A stretch of DNA of 27,337 nucleotides. It comes from Verrucomicrobiota bacterium. Lineage in GTDB: Bacteria > Verrucomicrobiota > Verrucomicrobiia > Chthoniobacterales > UBA10450. The first letter of the stretch is position 1. Each line of letters begins with the position of its first letter. The notes beneath the pieces are model-generated. The model worked only from the letters and a program-made list of their open reading frames with translations. It searched no databases and had not been told where the DNA came from. Positions 17,401 through 25,018 of this stretch are shown piece by piece. The position numbers and the translations under genes were made by a program. The stretch covers positions 1 to 27,337 of the forward strand of contig QHOM01000077.1 in the NCBI GenBank assembly GCA_003218785.1. Reading direction: 5' to 3'.

Positions 17401-17728
17401 TGAGAAATGGGATTTCCGCAAAGTTGAAGCGCGCATTCCAAAACTTGGGATCGATCCGGGCCGCTTCGAGCAATGCTGCTTCCCCTTTGTCGTAGTTACC
17501 CTGCCGCATCAGGATAACGCCGCGCAAATTTTTCGACGCGGCGAGATCGGGTTGGCGGGTATCGATCGCGTCGAGTTCCTTTAACGCTTCTGGAAAATTG
17601 TTCGCATCGAACGCCCGGAAGGCTTTATTGTACATTTCTTCCAGTTCTGATTTGGTCGGAGCGACATTTTCCGCTGCAAGGGAGGTTAGCGCCAGCACTG
17701 CGATGGCCACGATCTTCCACATTCTCAT
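14414..17728 (-). CDS. Large TPR membrane protein with duplicated TPR block and repetitive C-terminus
   Basis: 1104 residues from ATG 17728, with a second ATG at 17722. A signal peptide (about 1-19) precedes two TPR blocks. Residues 96-221 align with 312-437 at a constant offset of 216 with no gaps (for example SLYEVGWLEKP against AFYDVGWIQRP). A disordered Ala/Pro/Ser/Thr linker (440-605) leads to one membrane helix (610-630, WLVGGLLLAGIFLLAWVVVP) and a basic stretch. A second disordered region contains ESSVGPVVE twice (739-747 and 768-776). The last 185 residues hold about eight short copies of an F-E-I-A-x-L-Q-L motif. The N-terminus would be periplasmic and the repeats cytoplasmic. It is probably a scaffold; no enzymatic domain is visible. 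Confidence 0.87.
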   Translation of the reverse strand: MRMWKIVAIAVLALTSLAAENVAPTKSELEEMYNKAFRAFDANNFPEALKELDAIDTRQPDLAASKNLRGVILMRQGNYDKGEAALLEAARIDPKFWNARFNFAEIPFLKKDWTEARNRFQQLLSSSGPDLASEASQLIQYKILLTYLLEGKENTVDSILAKLELSSDTPAVDYVKAAVALQHKNQKEAKDWMGAAEKSFSLQLNKLFAESLYEVGWLEKPAGEARPSLPLMTAAERAEKTKAMARSKFEQAQQALRQRDFGTALKLIDEADQAEPNQAATINLRGEILMQQEQFEQAEAAFKKAAKLDPKLREAQYNLAQIPFKRKDYAKARERFETLYERTPGGDKNQAAALIKFKIYLTLLLEGKESRAHAMMDEFQFTGDTPALYYAQAAWEFKHNNPEKAADWTASANKIYSSPLNSVFADAFYDVGWIQRPTASTMPPPAFDTANVVASQAEGSPAVEPSPIPASVFAANKQAEISKGEPLASLAPAASPPVAGAESVSGRGPAQQPSVSKSNESTAAGSSGQPQEAPTTAVSGSSSGVGSTTVAALPGEAPVASSAPKGQNDQSAASQTNPSAAPVVATSPATTLGPAKISQPGIVGIASRQTWLVGGLLLAGIFLLAWVVVPELRRHRYTFNILSYWQTRFATGPRTLKPSAALAQKGHAQGNSFFGGPRQVSLRLTAWKPSLRRSGLPPAKLSGAFDQLAGLGGETSQTPAYNKGESDRELASLTVQALESSVGPVVEQTAEILRPSEPEFSLAEPAVESSVGPVVEETANASRRDVSQTPEVAEVSAISELSRPSTIAPETPSEVSEAAGEVALSAELASVGPEIKPIGQWQPLPYETASAATQSPVAETASGLPTTIFTEPVFPQTTTPANMPETTQIPTAQVDKRPSTAVAKPQPAATMQASVQITFSFEIAAMQLTSSFRMGVLKVRPISKLVTMRLPAPQQPQPALNLQVSFEVAKIQPVGGALGTIRMIPSQQQRQTATGSPSFAVAGLQVVPNFETAPVQLTPSQQGRASVFITVPFQITTIEFSPSLEIASVVLNSNSKQVLVQLPGAGPSPAEGPPVFEIANLQLAERGEIGMMQLNLLGQSAKET
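14447..14971 (-). repeat. Short FEIAxLQL-type repeats at the protein C-terminus
   Basis: Residues 920-1094 of the large TPR protein carry repeated nonamers: FEIAAMQL, FEVAKIQP, FAVAGLQV, FETAPVQL, FQITTIEF, LEIASVVL, FEIANLQL and GEIGMMQL. Pro/Ser/Gln-rich turns separate them. The spacing alternates between about 11 and 30 residues. The pattern of alternating hydrophobic residues suggests short beta-strands. I know no named repeat with this spelling. Confidence 0.7.
16418..17443 (-). repeat. Internal tandem duplication coding for two TPR blocks
   Basis: The stretch covers residues 96-437 of the large TPR protein. Two copies of about 126 matched residues are separated by exactly 216 residues. 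Many positions are shared: NAxxNxAxIPFxxKD, LLxGKE, DTPAxxY, and a closing VGWxxxP. The copies have diverged strongly at the DNA level, so the duplication is old. Confidence 0.8.
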
Positions 17729-17866
17729 GAAGTAGGGATTGAAGCGTCGATCATCGCTCCTGGCAAGTCCAAAGTTGAACTTAACGAGGTGGATTTTCAG
17801 CCCGCTTCGGAAAAATCGGCGTGGGCACCAGATCGACAGCCCCACGTTGGGCCAGGCATCGAACTT

Positions 17867-17958
17867 CTGTCATTCCCAGCGACGCGCAGCGTAGTCGAGA
17901 AAATCTCTTACTGTTTGGCTAACAAAGAGAGATTTCTCGACTTCGCTCGACATGGCAG
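17867..17958. repeat. REP/BIME-like imperfect inverted repeat
   Basis: In the 349-bp gap between the large TPR gene and coaX. AGTCGAGAAAATCTCT (17893-17908) pairs with AGAGATTTCTCGACT (17928-17942) over 15 bp with one bulged base and a 19-nt loop. Outer arms CTGTCAT (17867-17873) and ATGGCAG (17952-17958) extend the symmetry, with AGCG/CGCT in between. The spelling resembles dispersed intergenic palindromes of soil bacteria. It may act as a transcript-end or stability element, or be a small mobile palindrome. The rest of the gap shows no gene. Confidence 0.65.
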
Positions 17959-18077
17959 GAAACCGAAGGCGGCCTCGTTGAATCGCCTCCGCCTTTCGAA
18001 AACCTCTTTTTCAAATGACATGAACCTTGCAGTCGCGAGGATGCCCGCCAAAACACCATTGGTTTAACCGCTCAAAA

Positions 18078-18815
18078 TCAATTCAAATTCGCGACGATCC
18101 GCAGTCCTTCCAGAGTGAGGTGCGGACGAACCACACCGATTTCCGGCAACCGCCCTGCGATTAGTTGCGCGTAGCCGCCCGTCGCTACGACGTAAACTTT
18201 TTTTTTGCGCGGAAACTGCTCTGCTCTGATCCGCCCAAGGATTTCGCAGACTAGCCCACGATAACCAAATACGGCGCCGGATAACATTGCCTCGACTGTC
18301 GATTTACCGATTGCGCGTCGCGGCTCTTTCAAAGAGAGTTTCGGCAGGAGCGCCGTTCGCTGATAAAGAAAATTGGTCATCGCTTCCAGCCCCGGCGCGA
18401 TCACGCCGCCAACGTATGTGCGGCGATCAGAAACGATATCGAAAGTCACCGCCGTGCCGAAATCCACCACGATAGCGGGAAATCCGTAAAGACCGGTAAC
18501 TGCCGCGGCGTTCGCCAGACGGTCCGCGCCAATCGATTTCGGTTTGGGATAATCAATCCCCACGCCCAGTTTCAGCGTCGAATCCAGCCAGAGCGCCTCC
18601 AGTTTTCCGATAGCCTTTGAAATCGCAGGATTTTTTCTCGGCACCACCGAAGAAACAACCACTTTTCGCACCCTTTGCTTTCTCAAAAATCCCGTAACCA
18701 CACTGCTTGAAAGCTTGCTCGTCGCGATCCGCACGGGAGCCGAAATCCGCGTCGCAGACGCAAACGCCAGCTTCGTGTACGAATTACTGATATCGACTAA
18801 TAGATAATCGGTCAT
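18078..18815 (-). CDS. coaX: Type III pantothenate kinase
   Basis: Phosphorylates pantothenate in the first step of coenzyme A synthesis. The ASKHA-fold motifs are present: LLVDISNSYTKLAFA with Asp8, GADR (96-99), VVDFGTAVTFD with Asp118, and GGVIAPG (136-142). The phosphate-1 loop reads DISNS instead of the more usual DxGNT/S, so the Gly is changed to Ser. The other key residues are kept, so the enzyme is probably active. ATG 18815 gives 245 residues, the usual length; ATG 18824 is an alternative. It lies directly downstream of the broken GT-C/TPR gene on the same strand. Confidence 0.92.
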   Translation of the reverse strand: MTDYLLVDISNSYTKLAFASATRISAPVRIATSKLSSSVVTGFLRKQRVRKVVVSSVVPRKNPAISKAIGKLEALWLDSTLKLGVGIDYPKPKSIGADRLANAAAVTGLYGFPAIVVDFGTAVTFDIVSDRRTYVGGVIAPGLEAMTNFLYQRTALLPKLSLKEPRRAIGKSTVEAMLSGAVFGYRGLVCEILGRIRAEQFPRKKKVYVVATGGYAQLIAGRLPEIGVVRPHLTLEGLRIVANLN

Positions 18816-18863
18816 TCGGGTCATGAGCAAAGGACGAGCGCATATCAGCGAGGCAGAATTCAA

Positions 18864-19773
18864 TTAGAGTTTAGGCTCCTCGCGATAAGGGCGATTGGCT
18901 CGAAACGAAGTCAATAAGTTCTCACTCAGCGTCGCGATGTCGTCATTGCCGGCTGAGCGCGCCAAAGAAAGCGCTTCCTCACCCTTGTTGATCGCGTCGG
19001 AGAATCTGCCGACCTCGGCATAAGCCGCGGCTAATGTGCTGAGAAGAGTCGGATTCTTGCTGCCGGTTAACGCGCACCCGTGCTCTGCAAAACGGACCGC
19101 GTTTTGTCCGTCGCGCAACGCCGGATCAGGCGATGTGGCCAGCAACCAAGCCAAATCATTAAGGATGGTGGATGAATCAGGCGCCAACGAAACCACATCC
19201 TGAAGATGGCTTGGTCCCTCTGCACTGTTCGCGAGCAACACAAGGGCCCCGCGAAGTTTGGCCTGCGCCTCAGTCCAATCGGGGCGAAGTAAAAGTGCAT
19301 AGGCAAATTGATTGATAGCATTGAGCAAATCTCCTTTCCGCACCACAGCCAGACCCAGAGTGAAATGCGTCTCAGCGCTAAACGGAGAGATGGTCAGCGC
19401 ATCGGCCGCTGCCGCAATCGCCTCTTCATCCCGCTGCGATTGGACAAGACAATTTACGAGCACGTAATAGGCAAAGGCGTTTTCCGGCCCCAGCTCCAGA
19501 GCGCGGCGGGCCTCGCTAATCGCACGCTCGAGGTCTTGTTTTGCCGCAATTTCAGCCAGTTGCTCATGACATGCGCTATCCGCCGGATTCAATTCTACGG
19601 CTCGCTCAGCCTGTTCGAGCGCTTCGGTTGGACTATTCAAGTAATCCAAGACCAAAGCCAAAAATCGCCGCGCTGTTGCATTGGAAGGATCGGAATTAAC
19701 GGCCTTAGCGATTTCGGAAGCGGCTACATCGTACTTGTGTTCGTATGCTGACCGGATGCCAAGCCAAAGACTC
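18864..19773 (-). pseudogene. C-terminal TPR part of a broken glycosyltransferase-TPR protein
   Basis: Third frame of one original gene. From about 19773 it reads TQSLWLGIRSAYEHKYDVAA, then a run of TPR units (EALEQAERAVELNP, AISEARRALELGPENA, AINQFAYALLLRPDW). It closes with NDLAWLLATS, NPTLLSTLAAAYAE and a terminal PYREEP. The open frame extends to an ATG at 19820, but the extra residues there are out-of-frame sequence of the preceding membrane segment. The same C-terminal module, including the PYRE-P ending, appears in the TPR gene at 26318. The soluble TPR part could still be made separately if a start is used, so it may be annotated elsewhere as a TPR protein. Confidence 0.8.
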
Positions 19774-20653
19774 TGAGTAGGAGAAGAAAAAACAGAGCGG
19801 CACCAACATCGACAATCCATAAAACGCTTTCACTTGCGCATAAGAAGCCACCTTTAGGGTCATAAAAATCAGACCGAGCGTCACTGCCCCGAAAAGACCG
19901 AGCAAGAGAAAGTCGTTAGCCGTAGGTTTCCGAACACAGCGACCAAACGCAACTGTCGCGCCAACGATAATCATTGCGGTCGGCGCCAATGCTAGGAGGT
20001 AGCCGGCCACCATCAAATCGTAATTCCATGGCAACCTGGCACTTACATCCGACACGCCGGCGCACAAGGCATCGCCCCAAAGTGTCGAATAGATGCCGTC
20101 CCCGAATCCGGCCACGCCGCTGAAAAGCGGCGCGCTAAGAGAGCGACCAAACCTGAAGTAATCGGCGAGGGTGTGATAGCCTAGGTCCTGCCACCATGGA
20201 AAACCGGCGGCCGGATCCCAATTTCCAAGGAACGGGGTGCCGAAACGGAGCCAAATCCGGATGTAGTACCAACCGCAAACGGCGAAGCAAACTACCTGCA
20301 TCACTCCGAGTGTCCGCAACCAAGTAGCCACGGCTGCCCGCTGCATTAACAGTTTACTGATCAGCGCTGCAAAAAGAGCTGGCATTAACAAAACCGCTGT
20401 TGTCTTGGTCAGGATCGCAGCGCCGAGGACGAACCCAAGCAACCCGTATCCCGAGGTCGAACCATTCTCGACCCGGAGCAAGCGGAGGCTGAGATAAACA
20501 ACCGCCGCCGCCAACGCTGCGGCCAGCGTCTCGTTCGTCACGAAATGGGCGAGGTAAAGTTGCATTGGCAAAAAAGCGGCGAGCACGAGTCCGATTAACT
20601 GCGGCCCAATTTGAGTCGGAAATAAGAGCCGCAAACTCAGCAAAACGAGAAAC
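19774..20653 (-). pseudogene. Middle, multi-spanning part of the broken GT-C glycosyltransferase
   Basis: Second frame of the same gene. From about 20640 it reads LLSLRLLFPTQIGPQLIGLV, then AAFLPMQLYLAHFVTNETLAAAL and several membrane helices (GFVLGAAILTKTTAVLLMPA, LGVMQVVCFAVCGWYYIRI, GYLLALAPTAMIIVGATVAF, LGLIFMTLKVASYAQVKAFY). The string FVTNETLAAAL after an AAFLPMQLYLAH helix is typical of bacterial GT39/ArnT-like GT-C transferases that use polyprenyl-linked sugars. The frame is lost at both ends. The expected helices after PPLYY and after LVPLCFF are missing, so both joins look like deletions with frame change rather than single-base slips. Confidence 0.78.
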
Positions 20654-21535
20654 ATAATAGAGAGGCGGCTGAAACATCTCATAACCTTCGTTCGGCAAAG
20701 GCAGTGCCCGGCGTTCCTCGATGTACCTGATGTATTCAAGGTGCGATTGCGAATCGAAACCGACACGCAACGGTAAGAGTCCGGCATTGTTCCAGAATAG
20801 GCATATCCAAATGCTGGCGACGACGAGGAGCAGAGCACATACTTGCCAACGCGATAATCCCCGAGAGGTCATCGCGCCAACCTTTGGCGAACGACTCAAC
20901 CAGTAGCCTCCGGCTAACCAGATAGTGACTGCGATCCCGCCGAAAGCCAGCCAGATTGGCCAAACCTTTGCGGCGGAATCGAAAGTTTGCTCGCCACTGA
21001 TAAGGTTACCAGCGCGCGGCAGTCTTGGTGCCGAGGCAGGCACCGCACTCCGCCAGGCAGAGCCAGTAAAAGATGCTTCCCACGTCTGGTCGCTGCGCAA
21101 TGTCACGTGGTCTGTGCACAAACTCAGCCAAAGGGCTGGGGGCGCATCGGCGTTGAAGACTCTTGCATCAATAGTATTTGTGCCAACTCGCAGTAAGACG
21201 AGCACGTCAACCGTGGAAATGTTCTTCCAATTGCTCTTTGCGCCGAGTGGCACTTGAACGCCATTGATCTTTAAATCGATGCGTTTGGCCGCCCTCACAT
21301 TCAGTCGCGCCATACGTGGCCGCGTATCCAGCGTAAAGGCGCGTCGAAAAAGAGTGTCCAGACTAACAATGCTATGGGCGCGCGCCTGCACAGCGGATGG
21401 GAACAGAATCCATTCGGCGCGCGCGTCGCGCGAAAGAAAGTTGATGCCAGGATCGCGCACGCCCAGCCAAGCGAGAAATGCAACAGGTAATCCAACGCAG
21501 ACAACGATCAAAGCGGCACGATGCCAGGTTTTCAT
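20641..21535 (-). pseudogene. N-terminal part of the broken GT-C glycosyltransferase, with a jelly-roll-like domain
   Basis: First frame of the gene, from ATG 21535 (MKTWHRAALIVVCVGLPVAF). After one membrane helix comes a periplasmic beta-rich domain (about residues 30-185: RARAHSIVSLDTLFRRAF, IDLKINGVQVPLG, RVGTNTIDARVFNADAPPAL). It resembles the galactose-binding-like domains of glycosidases. Two more helices follow. Then comes the catalytic-loop segment GFDSQSHLEYIRYIEE with its acidic residue, ending in MFQPPLYY at 20654-20668. Beyond that the frame reads out-of-frame sequence. The gene is divergent from hemB. Reading the three segments as one protein gives GT-C plus TPR, a fusion I associate with Verrucomicrobiota. 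Confidence 0.75.
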
Positions 21536-21682
21536 AAGAAGCATGGACGTTTGCCTCAACGCGAAGGACACTCCGCTTTCCAACGCAGCATTCCTGTGCG
21601 ACCGCGTCAAGCCTGGTCGCCGTGGCGACAGTCGTTCTGCGGCGAGCTTGCGACGCCTCCGTCCACCGGGTACTCTTGATTA

Positions 21683-22669
21683 GTGAGAAAATTGGTGCAT
21701 CGCCCGCGCCGTCTACGGCGTTCCCCTGCTCTGCGAAACCTCGTCCGCGAGACACAATTAAGCGGCCACGATTTTATTCTCCCGCTGTTTGTGAGCGAGA
21801 AATTGGAGCAGCGTCGCGCGGTCGGCAGCATGCCAGGGGTTTTTCAGCTCTCTGTGAAGGAGATTGTTGATGAAGCGCGGCGCGTTCAGGATCTGGGGCT
21901 GCAAGCTGTTCTACTTTTCGGCATTCCAAAACACAAAGACGTACAGGCAAGCGGCGCTTATGCGGAAAACGGAATCGTCCAAAAAACGTTGCGGGCTATC
22001 AAATCAAAATGCCCCGACCTCGTCACGATCACCGACGTCTGCTTGTGCGAATACATGAGCCACGGCCACTGCGGTGTCACGCGCATCGACGGGGACCATT
22101 TCCAAGTTCTCAACGATGAGACCGTTGAGCTTCTCGTCAAAACTGCACTCTCTCACGCGGCAGCGGGCGTGGACATGGTGGCGCCTAGCGACATGATGGA
22201 TGGTCGCATCGGCGCTATTCGAGAAGCGCTCGATGCCGGCGGCTTTGATCAAACCGGGATTATGAGTTATGCGGCTAAATTTGCGTCAGCTTTTTATGGT
22301 CCCTTTCGCGAGGCTGCGGAGAGTCCACCGCAATTTGGCGATCGTCGATCTTACCAAATGGATTACGCCAACGCAGATGAAGCACTGCGCGAAGTGGCGT
22401 TGGATATCGAAGAAGGAGCGGACATCGTGATGGTGAAACCAGCTCTACCGTACATCGACATCCTCTGGAGGGTGCATGAGCGCTTTGGCAAACCGACCGC
22501 CGTTTATCATGTGAGCGGTGAGTATGCGATGATCAAAGCGGCCGCCGAAAAAGGCGTTGTCGATGAACGCGCTGCTGTTCTCGAGATCATGACTGCGCTG
22601 AAACGCGCCGGTGCGGATGTCATCATTACGTATTGGGCGCGCGAGCTCGCGAAATGGGTGCGGGAGTGA
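21683..22669 (+). CDS. hemB: Porphobilinogen synthase (delta-aminolevulinic acid dehydratase)
   Basis: Condenses two molecules of 5-aminolevulinate to porphobilinogen in heme synthesis. It has 328 residues, the normal length. The active-site lysines are Lys199 in YAAKFASAFYGPFR and Lys252 in MVKPALPY. The zinc-binding cysteines are present (DVCLCEYMSHGHCG: Cys120, Cys122, Cys130), so this is the zinc-dependent type. The start appears to be GTG at 21683 before a basic N-terminal segment; no ATG fits. The stop overlaps the start of the following nuclease-like gene (GTGA), so they form an operon. The gene is intact. Confidence 0.95.
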   Translation: MRKLVHRPRRLRRSPALRNLVRETQLSGHDFILPLFVSEKLEQRRAVGSMPGVFQLSVKEIVDEARRVQDLGLQAVLLFGIPKHKDVQASGAYAENGIVQKTLRAIKSKCPDLVTITDVCLCEYMSHGHCGVTRIDGDHFQVLNDETVELLVKTALSHAAAGVDMVAPSDMMDGRIGAIREALDAGGFDQTGIMSYAAKFASAFYGPFREAAESPPQFGDRRSYQMDYANADEALREVALDIEEGADIVMVKPALPYIDILWRVHERFGKPTAVYHVSGEYAMIKAAAEKGVVDERAAVLEIMTALKRAGADVIITYWARELAKWVRE

Positions 22670-23382
22670 GTAAAACCCATGGTGAAACCGCGAGGCACAC
22701 CCGGCTGAAGCGTCTTGCTTTTCTTTGGGCTCAAGCGCACGGCTATTCCGCTTGCGCGATGGAAGCGCGGTTGCCTCAATGCCGATATCGTGCCGATGTG
22801 GCTGCTTATCGACCGCAACCAAAAAAGATTGGATCGACGGCGATCTTTGAATGCAAGCAGGCGCTATGCGATTTGCGACGAGATAATTGCCATAGTAAGG
22901 TCGCACGCCACCGCCTCGAAGCGATCTGCCAACGCCGCCGAATTCTCGAAACGTGCTCACGCGTGCATTATCCGAATTTGCGGATTACCGATTCGCTCTT
23001 CCCGGAATTCGATTCGCATGACTTCACGGCGATTGGTCACCGGGGGTACGCGCGCGTGTTGCGCGAGCTGAATGCGCTGCAAAATCGTCTCTACGACTGC
23101 ACTAAGTTCGACAAACTGATTCGCTATCGCTGCGCGAATTTATTTTTCCTTGTTCTGCCCAGCGAGTTATTTCGTGATTCGGAGATCCCGATCGGATGGG
23201 GCGCTCTTGTGGAATCGGGTGGGACGCTCGCGCTCATGCGCAAACCGATCTGGCACGAAACAACCGCCGAAAACCGCGTTCGTTTTTTGCACCGAATCGC
23301 CGCTGCTGGAACGCGAGTGCTGAATCGACAACTGGAAATCACATTCGACGACATACCCGCCGAACAGTGTCGATTTTTCTAA
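22666..23382 (+). CDS. Predicted PD-(D/E)XK-type nuclease, uncharacterised
   Basis: 238 residues from a GTG overlapping the hemB stop by 4 bp; ATG 22654 is an alternative. The opening SKTHGETARHTRLKRLAFLW is followed by RYRADVAAYR and AIFECKQALCDLRRDN. This gives Asp44 and Glu62-x-Lys64, the spacing of a PD-(D/E)XK active site as in the MmcB family and restriction-type nucleases. The C-terminal half contains NLFFLVLP and IGWGALVE, a strand-turn pattern common in this fold after the catalytic core. It may be a DNA repair or nucleic-acid-processing enzyme; its substrate is unknown. The stop overlaps the end of the convergent gpmI by 4 bp. Confidence 0.7.
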   Translation: MSKTHGETARHTRLKRLAFLWAQAHGYSACAMEARLPQCRYRADVAAYRPQPKKIGSTAIFECKQALCDLRRDNCHSKVARHRLEAICQRRRILETCSRVHYPNLRITDSLFPEFDSHDFTAIGHRGYARVLRELNALQNRLYDCTKFDKLIRYRCANLFFLVLPSELFRDSEIPIGWGALVESGGTLALMRKPIWHETTAENRVRFLHRIAAAGTRVLNRQLEITFDDIPAEQCRFF

Positions 23383-24932
23383 CTGGTCGGCGTTTTCTGC
23401 GAAACCGAAATGAGCAGGTTGTGCCCGGTCATCTCTTGCGGCTGCGGCAGGCCGAGTAGAAACAAAAGCGTGGGCGCGACATCGGCGAGAATCCCGTCTT
23501 CGCAGCGAAACTGTGCCGCGTCTTTCGCCACATAAATGAAATGCACAAGGTTGGTGGTGTGCGCCGTGTTCGGCGAGCCGTCAGAATTGCGCATCTGCTC
23601 GCAATTTCCGTGGTCGGCCGTGACGATACATTTGCCGCCGAGATCGAGAAGCTTCGGGATGATGCGGGCGATACATTCGTCCACGGTCTCCACGGCTTTG
23701 ATTCCCGCATCGACAACGCCGGTGTGCCCGACCATGTCTGGATTGGCAAAGTTAAGAATGATCAAATCATAATTCGCCATGCGCGCGAGGACCTGGTCGG
23801 TCACTTCGCGCGCGCTCATTTCCGGTTGAAGATCGTAGGTCGCGACTTTGGGCGAAGGTACAAGTTTGCGGTCTTCGCACGGGAAAGGGCGCTCGATTCC
23901 GCCGTTAAAAAAGTACGTCACGTGCGCATATTTTTCCGTCTCGGCGATGCGCAGTTGCGATTTGCCAGCCGCGCTCACGACTTCGCCCAAAATGTGCGCG
24001 AGCTCGGCTGGCTCAAAAATGAACGGGGAAGAATAAGTGACATCGTATTGCGTAAGAGTGACGAAATGAACTTGCGGCCACACTTCGCGATCGAAACCAT
24101 CGAAGTCCTTCACCAGAAAGGCTTGAGACAATTGTCTCGCGCGATCGGCGCGAAAATTAAAAAATAAAACAGAATCGCCGTCACGGACGCGCTGCTCATT
24201 TGGGTAAGAAAAGATCAGCGGCAGCATGAATTCGTCCGTCTTGCCAAGCGAGTATTGTCGATCCACCTCTGCGGAGGGTGATGACTTGCAGATTTCCCCG
24301 CGACCGAGAACGATTGCGTCCCAGGCTTTCTTCGTCCGATCCCAACGGCGATCGCGATCCATCGCGAAGTAACGCCCTACAACTGTGACGATCTGGCTGC
24401 CGCTTTTTCGGAGTTCCTTTTCGCAGGTTTTCAAGTATGCGGCACCACCGGTTGGTGACGTATCCCGTCCATCGGTGAAGGCGTGGACGAAGATTTCTCT
24501 AACGCCTGCTTCCTGAGCTGCATTCGCCAACGCGACCATGTGTGAGTAGTGGCTGTGAACGCCACCGTCGGAGACTAGTCCGAGCAGATGAAGCCGATGA
24601 CCGCGTACGTCGGCGAACGTTTGCTTCAATACCCGATTGTGCGCCAGTTCGCCCGCCGCGATCGCCTCGTTGATGCGCGTCAGGTCTTGATAAACAATCC
24701 TGCCGGCTCCCAAGTTAAGATGGCCGACTTCCGAGTTGCCCATCTGTCCATCAGGCAGGCCGACGTCGGTCCCACTGGCGCTTAATTTGGCGCTTGGATA
24801 ATCACGGTAAAGTTTGTCGTGAAACGGTGTTCGGGCCAGGAGCGTTGCGTCTCCGTTTTCTTTGCGCTTATTCTGACCACGGGGATTGATGCCCCAGCCG
24901 TCGCGAACAATGAGCATGACCGGACCAGCCAT
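23379..24932 (-). CDS. gpmI: 2,3-bisphosphoglycerate-independent phosphoglycerate mutase
   Basis: Interconverts 3- and 2-phosphoglycerate in glycolysis, using two Mn ions. From ATG 24932 it has 517 residues, the family length. The first metal ligand lies in LIVRDGWG. The phosphoserine nucleophile is Ser67 in DGQMGNSEVGHLNLGAGR. HAFTDGRDTSP, VGRYFAMDRD and FFNFRADRARQ form the substrate site, and ANPDMVGHTG and TADHGNCEQM supply the remaining metal ligands. A TTG at 24989 would add 19 residues and is less likely. It is divergent from the alkaline-phosphatase-like gene, which belongs to the same enzyme superfamily. Confidence 0.96.
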   Translation of the reverse strand: MAGPVMLIVRDGWGINPRGQNKRKENGDATLLARTPFHDKLYRDYPSAKLSASGTDVGLPDGQMGNSEVGHLNLGAGRIVYQDLTRINEAIAAGELAHNRVLKQTFADVRGHRLHLLGLVSDGGVHSHYSHMVALANAAQEAGVREIFVHAFTDGRDTSPTGGAAYLKTCEKELRKSGSQIVTVVGRYFAMDRDRRWDRTKKAWDAIVLGRGEICKSSPSAEVDRQYSLGKTDEFMLPLIFSYPNEQRVRDGDSVLFFNFRADRARQLSQAFLVKDFDGFDREVWPQVHFVTLTQYDVTYSSPFIFEPAELAHILGEVVSAAGKSQLRIAETEKYAHVTYFFNGGIERPFPCEDRKLVPSPKVATYDLQPEMSAREVTDQVLARMANYDLIILNFANPDMVGHTGVVDAGIKAVETVDECIARIIPKLLDLGGKCIVTADHGNCEQMRNSDGSPNTAHTTNLVHFIYVAKDAAQFRCEDGILADVAPTLLFLLGLPQPQEMTGHNLLISVSQKTPTS

Positions 24933-25018
24933 ATTGGTCGCACTTTGGCGACGATTGAGAAGATCGACAAGCGGTTCTTTCGTTGACAAGGCAAGGGAGG
25001 CGCGCCTACATCGGCCTC

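Noticed and set aside
17789..18067. 92-codon plus-strand frame between the large TPR gene and coaX
   Set aside because: It runs through the inverted repeat and shows no domain or plausible composition.
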